A stretch of DNA of 45,732 nucleotides from Bacteroidota bacterium. GTDB lineage: Bacteria; Bacteroidota; Ignavibacteria; Ignavibacteriales; Melioribacteraceae. The stretch is taken from the NCBI GenBank assembly GCA_021801605.1, contig JAJYXU010000152.1, forward strand, positions 1 to 45,732, given 5' to 3'. Below, one piece after another: positions 16,746 to 24,511 of this stretch. The position numbers and the translations under genes are program-made. How positions within the stretch are numbered: position 1 is the stretch's first letter; every line of letters begins with the position of its first letter. A model generated the notes under the pieces. The model saw only the letters and a list, made by a program, of their open reading frames with translations. It was not told the origin of the DNA and searched no databases.

Positions 16746-17411
16746 TCATTGTTGTAGTTTCGGAATTAGTGTATAGCCGAATCGTTTGGCTTGTTTCTGT
16801 AAATATTTCATTTGTCGTTCTTTGATTTTTTGTTCGTATTGTTTGATACCTTGTTCAACAAACTCAATTCCTTTGGTCATAACATTATAGAAGATAACGG
16901 CGATCTTCCGTGCAGTAGCCTTAATGGCACCAAGAGAACCTTTAGGGGCTTTGATCCTGTGATAAAAAGAAGTTAGTGCAAGATGTTTGCTTTGTGCAAT
17001 AGCTTGAGCAGCAAGGCGAAAGATTTGCCCTGCAGAAGTATGGCGTTTGAACTTTTTCTTTTTGTTTGTTAAACCTGATTGATGAGAATTAGGTGCAAGC
17101 CCTAACCAACTGGTAAAATGTTTTTCTGTCGGAAATCGTGATAAGTCAGTACCAACTTCAGAGATAACCTGAAGAAGAGTAGAATCAGTAAGTCCTGTAA
17201 TCTGAGAAGCATCTTTCCCGCCGGTAAGCTGCATAAGCTTAAGGTGTAGATCATCAATATTTGGTTTGTGGTGGCGAATAGGTTTAGGTTTGTTGAGTTT
17301 TTCGGGCTGAGATAACTCTTGCGTTATTAGAGAGAGATGATTTTCAATTTGCTTGTCGCAGTCATCAACATGCTTTAGGTAAAAAAGGTAAGCATTGCAA
17401 GTTTGTTCTAT
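16746..17411 (-). pseudogene. Truncated IS110-family transposase (C-terminal half)
   Basis: On the minus strand the frame is open from about 17411 to the stop at 16746. An ATG at 17234 gives 162 residues, but homology-like sequence continues upstream (DDCDKQIENHLSLITQEL, PIRHHKPNIDDLHLKLM). The Transposase_20 (helix-hairpin-helix/Ser) region is clear: TGLTDSTLLQVISEVG, FPTEKHFTSWLGLAPN and SAGQIFRLAAQAIAQSKH, then AITAT-like IKATARKIA. The N-terminal DEDD/RuvC domain is missing and an in-frame TGA lies at 17412-17414, so it cannot be active alone. IS110 elements use bridge-RNA-guided recombination and leave no target duplication. Confidence 0.85.
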
Positions 17412-17469
17412 TCAATAAATTAGTTAAAAATTATTGGCAATAGCTTTTCAGTTCAGTATTGCAGTTTGG

Positions 17470-17500
17470 GGCGGACGGGTGAAAAGCCACGTCGTTAGGT
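17470..17500. other. attC-like right half ending in CGTTAGGT
   Basis: GCGGACGGGTGAAAAGCCAC is followed by GTCGTTAGGT; GTTAGGT (17494-17500) fits the integron core consensus GTTRRRY. An ORF begins 10 bp later. A second, similar sequence (GCGG...AAAA...CGCCGTTAGGC) ends at 17956 and is also followed closely by an ATG. I cannot find a clean left RYYYAAC arm, so the assignment is tentative. Confidence 0.35.
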
Positions 17501-17509
17501 AGCATAAAA

Positions 17510-17971
17510 ATGCAATACAAAAATGTTTATGTTTTATTGTTAATAATACTATTGGGCAGTATTACCACTAGCTCTCAATCTTTAAAAGTCGGATTTCGCT
17601 TTGAGCCAACAATTTTAATTACTGAACAAAATAATTCAACATCAATAGCTTTTACTCCTTATGCTATGTATTTAACTGTTGTTGTCGAACCAGTTGAAGG
17701 ATTGAGTTTTGAGGTAAGACCTGGTTATTTTCTTGGTGGTGAATATTACGGTGGTTTTGAGCTAGGTGCCTTTGCAAGATGGATGATTTTTACATCGAGG
17801 TTTTATTTGATTGGAGGTATAAATAATCACTCAAATAGCATAATTGGTTCTCATAACGGAGGTTCTGGTTTTTCAAAGAATATTAAAGGTGTAGGTATTG
17901 GTTTTCAAAGCCGCATTGCTGTGTTGGGTAGCGGCTTAAAAACAACGCCGTTAGGCAACTATAAGAAATGA
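17510..17971 (+). CDS. Outer-membrane beta-barrel-like protein, C-terminus probably replaced
   Basis: A 153-residue ORF with a signal peptide (MQYKNVYVLLLIILLGSITTSSQ) and beta strands rich in Gly and aromatics (EVRPGYFLGGEYYGGFELGAF). It looks like the N-terminal part of a small outer-membrane protein. Homology-like sequence ends near VGIGFQSRIAV; the last ~15 residues are translated from the attC-like sequence and lack a terminal aromatic strand. It is likely a truncated gene rather than a functional barrel. Family not identified. Confidence 0.5.
   Translation: MQYKNVYVLLLIILLGSITTSSQSLKVGFRFEPTILITEQNNSTSIAFTPYAMYLTVVVEPVEGLSFEVRPGYFLGGEYYGGFELGAFARWMIFTSRFYLIGGINNHSNSIIGSHNGGSGFSKNIKGVGIGFQSRIAVLGSGLKTTPLGNYKK
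17922..17956. other. attC-like right half ending in CGTTAGGC
   Basis: TAGCGGCTTAAAAACAACGC followed by CGTTAGGC; GTTAGGC at 17950-17956 fits GTTRRRY. It lies inside the 3' end of the preceding ORF and 11 bp before another ATG, the same layout as at 17494. Together they bound a cassette-sized unit of about 456 bp. Confidence 0.35.
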
Positions 17972-18036
17972 AAAAATTGTTAATAATATTGGTCGTATTA
18001 CAGATTTTTTTACAGAACGTAAAAATGAAAAATTAA
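17968..18036 (+). pseudogene. Signal-peptide fragment of a truncated gene
   Basis: The ATG at 17968 encodes a 22-residue hydrophobic leader-like peptide (MKKLLIILVVLQIFLQNV) and then stops as the repeat-rich DNA begins. It looks like the start of a secreted-protein gene whose body was lost. Overlaps the end of the previous ORF. Confidence 0.4.
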
Positions 18037-18116
18037 TCTGGAAAGATTCCCGGCTGCGGTAAACAATCCTTTTTTCTCCGGTCATCAATGACCACTCCTT
18101 GATGAGAAAAAAATAA

Positions 18117-18275
18117 GAATAATTCAGCCACCTTACGCAAAAGTATTATCTCTGTGTAACTCTGCGGCACTCTGTGTAATAAAGTCCAACAAATAACACA
18201 GAGAAGCACTGAGCAGGCACAGAGAACCACGGAGAAAATATCTTCTCTTCAATTCTTGCGTAAGATGAGTAATTC
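18117..18275. repeat. Nested palindromic repeat (GAATAATTCA...TTACGCAA outer, CTCTGTG inner)
   Basis: The outer arms GAATAATTCAGCCACCTTACG and CGTAAGATGAGTAATTC are imperfect inverted repeats, with perfect TTACGCAA (18133-18140) / TTGCGTAA (18256-18263). Between them lies a different palindrome, with CTCTGTGTAACTCTGCGGCAC on one side and AACACAGAGAAGCAC plus ACAGAGAACCACGGAG on the other. This looks like one repeat inserted into another. Confidence 0.6.
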
Positions 18276-18289
18276 AGTCGAGGTATGGG

Positions 18290-18405
18290 AGTCTGTCCGA
18301 GAACTAGACTTTGCCGCATTGAACTCGTTTCAGAGTCTCAATTATAGTTCGTTTTCAAATGTTAGATTCCGAAACGAGTTCGGAATGACAGTATCCGAAC
18401 AGACT
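18290..18405. repeat. Second nested palindrome (AGTCTGTCCGA outer, TGTCATTC family inner)
   Basis: The outer arms AGTCTGTCCGA (18290-18300) and ATCCGAACAGACT (18393-18405) are near-complementary. The inner arms CATTGAACTCGTTTCAGAGTC (from 18317) and GATTCCGAAACGAGTTCGG (from 18365, reaching CGGAATGACA by 18390) are a TGTCATTC-family element. A spurious 74-codon ORF crosses this region. It directly abuts the 3' end of namZ on the other strand. Confidence 0.6.
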
Positions 18406-18442
18406 CATAAAAGAAATTCTGAAACAGTTATAAAAATTTTGT

Positions 18443-19678
18443 CTAATTGTAGATGTAATACCTTTTTGAAAGTTTTCTAAACCAGTCCAGATCTTTTCTT
18501 AAAAACTTTTTAATATCTTCAACGCGGAAATGCTTTGAAAATTTCTTTCTTATTTTATCGGTTCCTAAAACCAAGTCGAACATTTTCATTCGGCTTGAAG
18601 TCGCAAGTGTGAAAGGATTTATATTTGGATAAAGCTGGTTATGCACTTGCAGAAAATAAAATTGAAGTTCGAGTAAGTTAACTTTTTCAAAATCTGTTAT
18701 ATGAATCTGCACGCCATTTAGAATTTTATCTTTCCAATCACCGTAAAGAACTTTGTAAGAGATAGGTCTAAATAAAACACCCGGCAAATTAAGATCATTC
18801 ATTTTTCTGGCAAGAGTGTCTGCATCAATCCATTCGGCTGCAAATGTTTGAAAGGGAAGTGAGTATGTAATTCCAATTCCAAAAACAGCAAGCTCGCCTA
18901 ATACTCCTGTGCTCACTAAGTAAGAAGGAGTTTCTTGATACGGAACGTTTGGAGAAGTCGGAACCCAGATCAATCCGGTATCACCGAATTTCATTGTGCG
19001 TTTCCATCCTTCCATCTTTACTACTTTTAACCGGCACTTAACTTTATTGCCGATAGCGCTTTTGGAGTTGATAAGATTAGCGAGTTCTCCGCATGTTAAA
19101 CCGTAGACATAAGGAATTTTGTAACGGCTTACGAATGAAACAAAATCATCTTCAACAACATTTCCCTCAATGCGTAGACCACCGAGCGGATTTGGTCTAT
19201 CCAAAACTATGAATTGAATCTTATTTTCTGCCGCCGCTTCCATTGCTAAACCTAATGTGCTGATGTAAGTATAAGAACGAACGCCGATATCTTGAATATC
19301 ATAAACAAGAACGTCAATCCCGGTCAACATTTCTTTAGTCGGTTTCTGAGTTTTACCGTAAAGAGAAAAATATTTTATTCCGGTTGCTGTATCGGTATAG
19401 TCATCAAATGATTGTCCCGAACCAATCGTTCCTTTCAATCCATGTTCCGGAGAAAAGACTGACGCCAATTTAAAGTTGTTAGCTTGTTTGAAAAGATCAA
19501 CTGTAGATTGAAGTTTACTGTTTGCTCCGGTGTGATTTGTAATTAATCCTACACGCATACCTGAGAGAAGAGAAAAATTATTTTTTTGAAGGACATCAAT
19601 TCCCAGCATCACTTTTTGTGCGGTACATTCAAAAGAAAAGAAAAGCAGAAAAAAAATGAACAATTTAACAATTGTCAT
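18443..19678 (-). CDS. namZ: Exo-beta-N-acetylmuramidase NamZ family (DUF1343, GH171)
   Basis: A 411-residue exported protein with a signal peptide MTIVKLFIFFLLFFSFECTAQ. DUF1343 landmarks follow: GMRVGLITNHTG, SPEHGLKGTIGSGQSFDD, DVLVYDIQDIGVRSYTYIST, LDRPNPLGG, YVYGLTCGELANLI and WVPTSPNVPY. The family has been shown to remove MurNAc from the non-reducing end of peptidoglycan fragments. The frame is open to 19810, but residues upstream of 19678 are translated from an inserted palindromic repeat, so I place the start at 19678. No good ribosome site remains upstream. It is the last gene of the minus-strand hut cluster. Confidence 0.88.
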   Translation of the reverse strand: MTIVKLFIFFLLFFSFECTAQKVMLGIDVLQKNNFSLLSGMRVGLITNHTGANSKLQSTVDLFKQANNFKLASVFSPEHGLKGTIGSGQSFDDYTDTATGIKYFSLYGKTQKPTKEMLTGIDVLVYDIQDIGVRSYTYISTLGLAMEAAAENKIQFIVLDRPNPLGGLRIEGNVVEDDFVSFVSRYKIPYVYGLTCGELANLINSKSAIGNKVKCRLKVVKMEGWKRTMKFGDTGLIWVPTSPNVPYQETPSYLVSTGVLGELAVFGIGITYSLPFQTFAAEWIDADTLARKMNDLNLPGVLFRPISYKVLYGDWKDKILNGVQIHITDFEKVNLLELQFYFLQVHNQLYPNINPFTLATSSRMKMFDLVLGTDKIRKKFSKHFRVEDIKKFLRKDLDWFRKLSKRYYIYN

Positions 19679-19785
19679 TTCGAAGGAGATTGCCCTCAGT
19701 TTGCGTGTGAGCGACTGAGAAATCTTTTGAGTGGTTAAGATTTCTCGCCCGACAAGCCGTCGAAAACGAAGGGCTCGAAATGACA
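19673..19785. repeat. Palindromic repeat (TGTCATTTCGA family) overlapping the namZ start
   Basis: TGTCATTTCGA (19673-19683) is the exact inverted complement of TCGAAATGACA (19775-19785). The interior has GAGAAATCTT/AAGATTTCTC arms. The left end contains the CAT that is the minus-strand namZ start codon, so the element lies at that gene's translation start and separates it from fchA. Confidence 0.7.
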
Positions 19786-19809
19786 AATGATTGTTTTGTT
19801 TCTCCGTCA

Positions 19810-20442
19810 TTATTGAGGCTGAATAGCTTTGACGACTTGTTCTATAAGGTGATCACTTGTTCTCAAGATTTCATCCATTTGAATATCTGTCCGTTTTTTT
19901 ATTTCGTTTGCAATAGTTTGATTACTCAGAGACGAACAATTAATCAGTACATTTAAATATGCTGATTTAGCTGCGGCATTGATTAATGATGCAGCTACAC
20001 CGGCATCCGATAATGAATTTTTATTTCCTTTCTCTATAACAATTTTTAGCATCGGCAGAATTTCATTGCACGCTTTCATAACATCAGCCGGAACTTCAGC
20101 TGCGCCGATTATCGCTTCTTCAATTTTGCTTATGCGAAATTCTTTCTCAGCGTCACTTTCTTTAGGAAGTTTGAAAGCTTCCATAACTTTATCGAAAGCG
20201 GAATTATCTTTTGCGCCAAGTACGAAAAATTTCTTTTGATATCCTTCCAGTTTTTCTTTCAACCGGATCATTTCCTGTTCAACATCAATATATTTCTTTT
20301 TACCAATTGTAAGATTGCAAACCATCATACCAAGACTTGCAGAAAGAGCGCCGCATAATGCCGCAACATTTCCACCGCCGGGCGTTGGTGAGTTTGATGA
20401 TAGTTCGTTAAAATATTCTTGTAGTGTTTTTGTGAGATTCAT
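19810..20442 (-). CDS. fchA: Formimidoyltetrahydrofolate cyclodeaminase / methenyl-THF cyclohydrolase family
   Basis: A 210-residue helical enzyme of the FTCD cyclodeaminase family. The N-terminal loop SPTPGGGNVAALCGALSASL is the family hallmark and forms the folate site; VASLINAAAKSAYLNVLIN near the C-terminus also fits. It converts 5-formimino-THF to 5,10-methenyl-THF, following the ftcD product. An aaggag site precedes the ATG. A palindromic repeat separates it from ftcD, so operon continuity is likely but interrupted. Confidence 0.88.
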   Translation of the reverse strand: MNLTKTLQEYFNELSSNSPTPGGGNVAALCGALSASLGMMVCNLTIGKKKYIDVEQEMIRLKEKLEGYQKKFFVLGAKDNSAFDKVMEAFKLPKESDAEKEFRISKIEEAIIGAAEVPADVMKACNEILPMLKIVIEKGNKNSLSDAGVAASLINAAAKSAYLNVLINCSSLSNQTIANEIKKRTDIQMDEILRTSDHLIEQVVKAIQPQ

Positions 20443-20502
20443 TATTACTCCTTTTTTTTAATTCTGAGCGCAGCGCCTGCCTGCCGAGTCAGTTGCAGAA
20501 CT

Positions 20503-20609
20503 TGTCATTCTGAATGAATCCGGCATTAGCCGGAGAAATGAAGAATCTCTATGCTAATTAATTCTAAATTTAAGTAGGAGATTCTTCGTCGTTAGCACTC
20601 CTCAGAATT
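20503..20609. repeat. Palindromic repeat (TGTCATTCTGA family) between ftcD and fchA
   Basis: TGTCATTCTGA at 20503-20513 is answered by a degraded TCAGAATTTT at the right end. The inner arms GAAGAATCTC / GAGATTCTTC and CCGGCATTAGCCGG are palindromic. It begins immediately after the minus-strand ftcD stop codon. Confidence 0.6.
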
Positions 20610-21644
20610 TTAAATCATATATTCAATTATTTTTTCTTCCGGTTTGAACGGATGAAGAGCACTTAATCCGAGGTTCTCAATTGCAGCTTCAACTAATTTT
20701 TTTTCATCCGATTCTTTTTCTTTTGTGTAAAATCTTCCGGCTTGTAATAGAGCTTCGAGCGGAACAAGTCCGACAATTTCGCTTCCGTTAACCTCAACGC
20801 CAAGCCGGTACGCTTCTTTCTTTACTTCTTCAAAGGCAACATGAATTGGTGTAGTGTTATAGTTGGTCAAGTTCATCGATACTTGTGTGATGTTGTACTT
20901 CTCTAATGCAATTCCCATTCCTTTCACTTCTTTCAATCGCCCGGGCACTTTAACTGCCTTTCCATCAACCTTTATAAGATTGCCATTCTCATCGCGTTTG
21001 GCATAACCGCTTTCGCGTAAGACTTCTCCGATCTCTTTGGAATATTTTACATCATTCGATTTGATATTTACATTGTATGCAACCAAAAAGAAACGGGAAC
21101 CTGTAACTATTGCACCCAATTTTGGATTGAATACTGGTCCACCGAAATCAGGCATCCAGTTTATGTCTTTTAACTTTTCTTCGAGTCCTTCATATTCGCC
21201 CTGTCTAATAGAGGTTAAACTTTTTCTATCGGCTTTCCGTGCTGCGCTTTCATAAAGATACACCGGAACTTTCAACTCGGCGGAAATAATTCTAGCAAAC
21301 TCTTCAGAAATTTTCACACACTCTTCTGTTGTAACATTTGAAACGGGAACAAATGGTACAACGTCAATCGCGCCAAGACGGGGATGTTCACCTTTGTGTC
21401 TTCTCATATCAATATATTCGGCGGCGGCACGACATGCATTAAGCGTTCCTTCTAATATTCCTTTTTCATCTCCGGCAAGAGTAACAACAACACGGTTATA
21501 ATCGGCATCAGGTTCAAGACTCAACAGCTTTACGTTATTTGATTTTCCAACTGCTTCTTTAATTGCTTCGAATGTTTCCGGATTTCTTCCTTCGCTAAAG
21601 TTTGGAACGCACTCAATAATTTTTTTGCCATCTTTATGAGACAT
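20610..21644 (-). CDS. ftcD: Glutamate formimidoyltransferase
   Basis: A 344-residue enzyme moving the formimino group from formiminoglutamate to THF. The start CVPNFSEGRNPETFEAIKEA is diagnostic, with HKGEHPRLGAIDVVPFVPV containing the catalytic His region and MNLTNYNTTPIHVAFEEVK further on. It is a single-domain bacterial form; the cyclodeaminase partner is the separate gene at 19810. Its ATG overlaps the hutI stop (TAATG), so the two are coupled. Confidence 0.95.
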   Translation of the reverse strand: MSHKDGKKIIECVPNFSEGRNPETFEAIKEAVGKSNNVKLLSLEPDADYNRVVVTLAGDEKGILEGTLNACRAAAEYIDMRRHKGEHPRLGAIDVVPFVPVSNVTTEECVKISEEFARIISAELKVPVYLYESAARKADRKSLTSIRQGEYEGLEEKLKDINWMPDFGGPVFNPKLGAIVTGSRFFLVAYNVNIKSNDVKYSKEIGEVLRESGYAKRDENGNLIKVDGKAVKVPGRLKEVKGMGIALEKYNITQVSMNLTNYNTTPIHVAFEEVKKEAYRLGVEVNGSEIVGLVPLEALLQAGRFYTKEKESDEKKLVEAAIENLGLSALHPFKPEEKIIEYMI

Positions 21645-22894
21645 TAGTTCTCCGCATTATGATAAATTATTTCACCTTTTTTTATTGTGTATCTATTCAA
21701 ATTAATTCCGATGTTGTAAATAATTTCTGAATATTCTTTTGCTGCAAAAACGGCAAAGTCTGCCTGTTTGCCAATCTCGATGCTTCCGACAATTTCATTT
21801 TTATCAACAGCTTTTGCCGCATTGATCGTAACTGCAGAAATAATCTCCTCAACACTCATTTTCAATTTAAGAGCGGCTAACTGCATAATAAGATGGAGAT
21901 TTGGAATATGTGATGAACCGGGATTATAATCTGTCGCAAGAGCAACTATAGCATTGTTCTCTATCAATTTTCGGGCGGGCGCATAATCATAATCCAAAAA
22001 GAAAGATGAACCGGGCAGAAGAACGGCAACAGTTTCACTCTTTGATAATTTAGGGATCTCTTCATCGCGAATAACTTCAAGATGATCAACAGATAGAGCT
22101 TTATGTTTTAATGCAACATCCAATCCGCCAACGTTATTGAATTGTTCCGTATGCAAACGCAGTTTATAACCGATTTTTTTTGCCTTAGTAAAAATTTTGT
22201 CCACTTCATCTGCAGAAAAAGCTGTCTTTTCACAAAATGCATCAACTTGATCTGCCAATTTGTTTTTAATGACGTAAGGAAGCAGTTCATTAGTAATAAG
22301 GTCAAGATATTGTTTATGATCGTTTTTGTATTCAGGCGGAAAAGTATGAGCACCAAGAAAAGTAGGAACAATTTCGATAGCTGAATTACTTTTAAAATAA
22401 TTTATAACCTGAAGAAGTTTTATTTCGTCATAATAACTCAAACCGTAACCGCTCTTGATCTCTAAAGTTGTAACACCTTGAGAAATAAAATGAGCTACTC
22501 TCGGTTTCAATAGTTTTACAAGTTCTTCAAAAGAAGAATTGCGGACAGCCTGCATTGTAGAACTAATTCCGCCGCCGGCTTTTGCAATTTCTTCATAGGT
22601 AGCTCCTTTCAAACGTAATAAAAATTCATTGGCGCGTGAACCGGCATAAGCAGCGTGAGTGTGGCACTCAATTAATCCCGGTAAAACGATTAACTCTTTC
22701 AGGTCAACCGTCTTATCAGCCGAAATCTTAGATAATGAAGAATTAGGAATAATATCTTTGATTATACCATCTTCAACAAGAATGGAATGATTTGATAGTA
22801 AACCAATTTCAGAAAGTTCTCTGCCGCGCTTGAAATGCTTGTTTTTAGTATCAACGGATACAATTTGTAAAGGATTCTTGAATAATGTTTTCAT
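21644..22894 (-). CDS. hutI: Imidazolonepropionase
   Basis: A 416-residue amidohydrolase that opens 4-imidazolone-5-propionate to formiminoglutamate in histidine breakdown. The metal ligands are visible in ECHTHAAYAGSR (HxH) and LHTEQFNN, with KSGYGLSYYDEIKLL and ATDYNPGSSHIPNL as HutI signatures. It is the first gene of the minus-strand hut cluster. No hutH or hutU is in the window, so upstream steps must be encoded elsewhere. It diverges from glgA across a 120-bp intergenic region that must hold both promoters. Confidence 0.95.
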   Translation of the reverse strand: MKTLFKNPLQIVSVDTKNKHFKRGRELSEIGLLSNHSILVEDGIIKDIIPNSSLSKISADKTVDLKELIVLPGLIECHTHAAYAGSRANEFLLRLKGATYEEIAKAGGGISSTMQAVRNSSFEELVKLLKPRVAHFISQGVTTLEIKSGYGLSYYDEIKLLQVINYFKSNSAIEIVPTFLGAHTFPPEYKNDHKQYLDLITNELLPYVIKNKLADQVDAFCEKTAFSADEVDKIFTKAKKIGYKLRLHTEQFNNVGGLDVALKHKALSVDHLEVIRDEEIPKLSKSETVAVLLPGSSFFLDYDYAPARKLIENNAIVALATDYNPGSSHIPNLHLIMQLAALKLKMSVEEIISAVTINAAKAVDKNEIVGSIEIGKQADFAVFAAKEYSEIIYNIGINLNRYTIKKGEIIYHNAEN

Positions 22895-23014
22895 AAGTCT
22901 ATAATTAAAGAATGATTCAAAAATAGAGAAATCAAATCTTTATTTGCCAATATTTTTGTCTATCCCGCTCTATTTTCGTAATTTTGCACATTAAAATTCG
23001 AAGGACAATTATAA

Positions 23015-24508
23015 ATGTCTTCAGGAAAAAAGCTCAAAATCCTTTTTGCTACATCAGAAGTAGTTCCATTTATTAAAACAGGCGGTTTGGCAGATGTCTC
23101 ATCGGCATTGCCGCAAAAACTTCAAGAGATGGGGCATTTTGTTAGAATAATTGTACCAAAGTATGGCGCTATTGATGAGCGAAAATTTAAGATTCATGAA
23201 GTTGTTCGCCTAAAAGATCTAAAAATTAATATTGGCGAGAATGAAGTTGTTTTCTCTTTGCGGTCTTCCTTTTTAATTGGACCAAAAACACGCGTTCAAA
23301 TCTACTTTTTAGATAATCCGCAATTTTACGGTAGCAGACATAGCTTGTATACCGATCCTTTGACCGGCGAAGATTATCCCGATAACGATGAACGGTTTAT
23401 TCTATTAGCGCGAGCAGTTTTTGAACTGATAACAAAATTAGGATGGACTCCCGATATAATTCATTGCAACGACTGGCAGACGGGATTAATACCTGCTTAT
23501 TTGAAATCAACTTATAAAAACGATCCTGTATTCAAACCGATAAAAACCTTGTTCACTATACACAATCTTTCATTCCAGGGTATTTTTCCTAAAGCGAATT
23601 TTAACAAAACTGCTTTACCGAAAGAGCTGGACAGCGAGAAAGGAATCCTTCACAAAGGGAAAATTAATTTTTTAAAGAGCGGGTTGCTTTACTCGGATAT
23701 GATTACAACCGTTAGCGAAACATATGCTAAAGAAATATACAAGGATAAAGATTTTGGATTTGGACTTGAAGATGTCTTGAGTAAACGGAAAAAAGATCTT
23801 TATGGAATTATTAATGGAATTGATGACACTATTTGGAATCCCGAAGTAGACACGAAAATTCCCAAGAGGTTTTCTGCTAAAAATTTAGAATTGAAGAAAG
23901 AGAGCAAACAGACATTAGCAAATAATTTTAATTTCACGCCAAAAGATGATACGCCTGTTATTGGAATGATCTCACGATTATTTGACAACAAAGGAATGGA
24001 CTTGATAGAAAAATCCTTTGCCGAATTGATGAACTTGAATATTCATCTTGTTATACTTGGCACAGGTGATAAAAAATATCACAAGTTTTTTTCAAGCATG
24101 GGTTCCAAGTATCATAACAAATTTTCTTGTTACATCGGTTTTGATGATGAACTTGCCCATTTGATCGAAGCCGGTTCCGACATGTTCTTGATGCCGTCAA
24201 AATTTGAACCGTGCGGATTGAATCAAATGTACAGTTTGATGTATGGTACTGTTCCTATTGTTCGTAAGACCGGAGGATTGGCGGACACAGTTCAGCAGTT
24301 TAATCCTAAAAACAAAACCGGTAACGGCTTTGTCTTCGAAAAATATTCGGCAAAAGAGATGATGGCTGAGACCAAACACGCCATAAAAATATTTACGAGC
24401 GATAAAGAAACGTGGCAGACTATAATGCGAAATGGAATGAAGTCAGATTTCAGCTGGTTAAATTCTTCAAAGAAGTATGTTGATCTTTATAAAAAACTTA
24501 CCGATTAA
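23015..24508 (+). CDS. glgA: Glycogen synthase (ADP-glucose type, GT5)
   Basis: A 497-residue cytosolic GT-B glycosyltransferase making alpha-1,4-glucan from ADP-glucose. The KTGGLADV motif (Lys 21) binds ADP-glucose. HCNDWQTGLIPAYLK, FTIHNLSFQG and the C-terminal MPSKFEPCGLNQMYSLMYGT with RKTGGLADTV are standard starch-synthase signatures. GAAGGA precedes the ATG. It runs directly into gmhB, but the pairing has no obvious metabolic logic. Confidence 0.95.
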   Translation: MSSGKKLKILFATSEVVPFIKTGGLADVSSALPQKLQEMGHFVRIIVPKYGAIDERKFKIHEVVRLKDLKINIGENEVVFSLRSSFLIGPKTRVQIYFLDNPQFYGSRHSLYTDPLTGEDYPDNDERFILLARAVFELITKLGWTPDIIHCNDWQTGLIPAYLKSTYKNDPVFKPIKTLFTIHNLSFQGIFPKANFNKTALPKELDSEKGILHKGKINFLKSGLLYSDMITTVSETYAKEIYKDKDFGFGLEDVLSKRKKDLYGIINGIDDTIWNPEVDTKIPKRFSAKNLELKKESKQTLANNFNFTPKDDTPVIGMISRLFDNKGMDLIEKSFAELMNLNIHLVILGTGDKKYHKFFSSMGSKYHNKFSCYIGFDDELAHLIEAGSDMFLMPSKFEPCGLNQMYSLMYGTVPIVRKTGGLADTVQQFNPKNKTGNGFVFEKYSAKEMMAETKHAIKIFTSDKETWQTIMRNGMKSDFSWLNSSKKYVDLYKKLTD

Positions 24509-24511
24509 TTG

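Noticed and set aside
11303-18442. CRISPR array from the multiple short repeats
   Set aside because: Repeats are inverted, of different families and irregularly spaced; there are no regular spacers and no cas genes.
18256-18480. 74-codon plus-strand ORF
   Set aside because: It runs through two palindromic repeats and into the 3' end of namZ on the other strand; its residues are translations of the repeat arms.
19679-19810. 44-residue N-terminal extension of namZ
   Set aside because: The extension is encoded by the inserted palindrome and precedes a typical signal peptide; the start at 19678 is more plausible.
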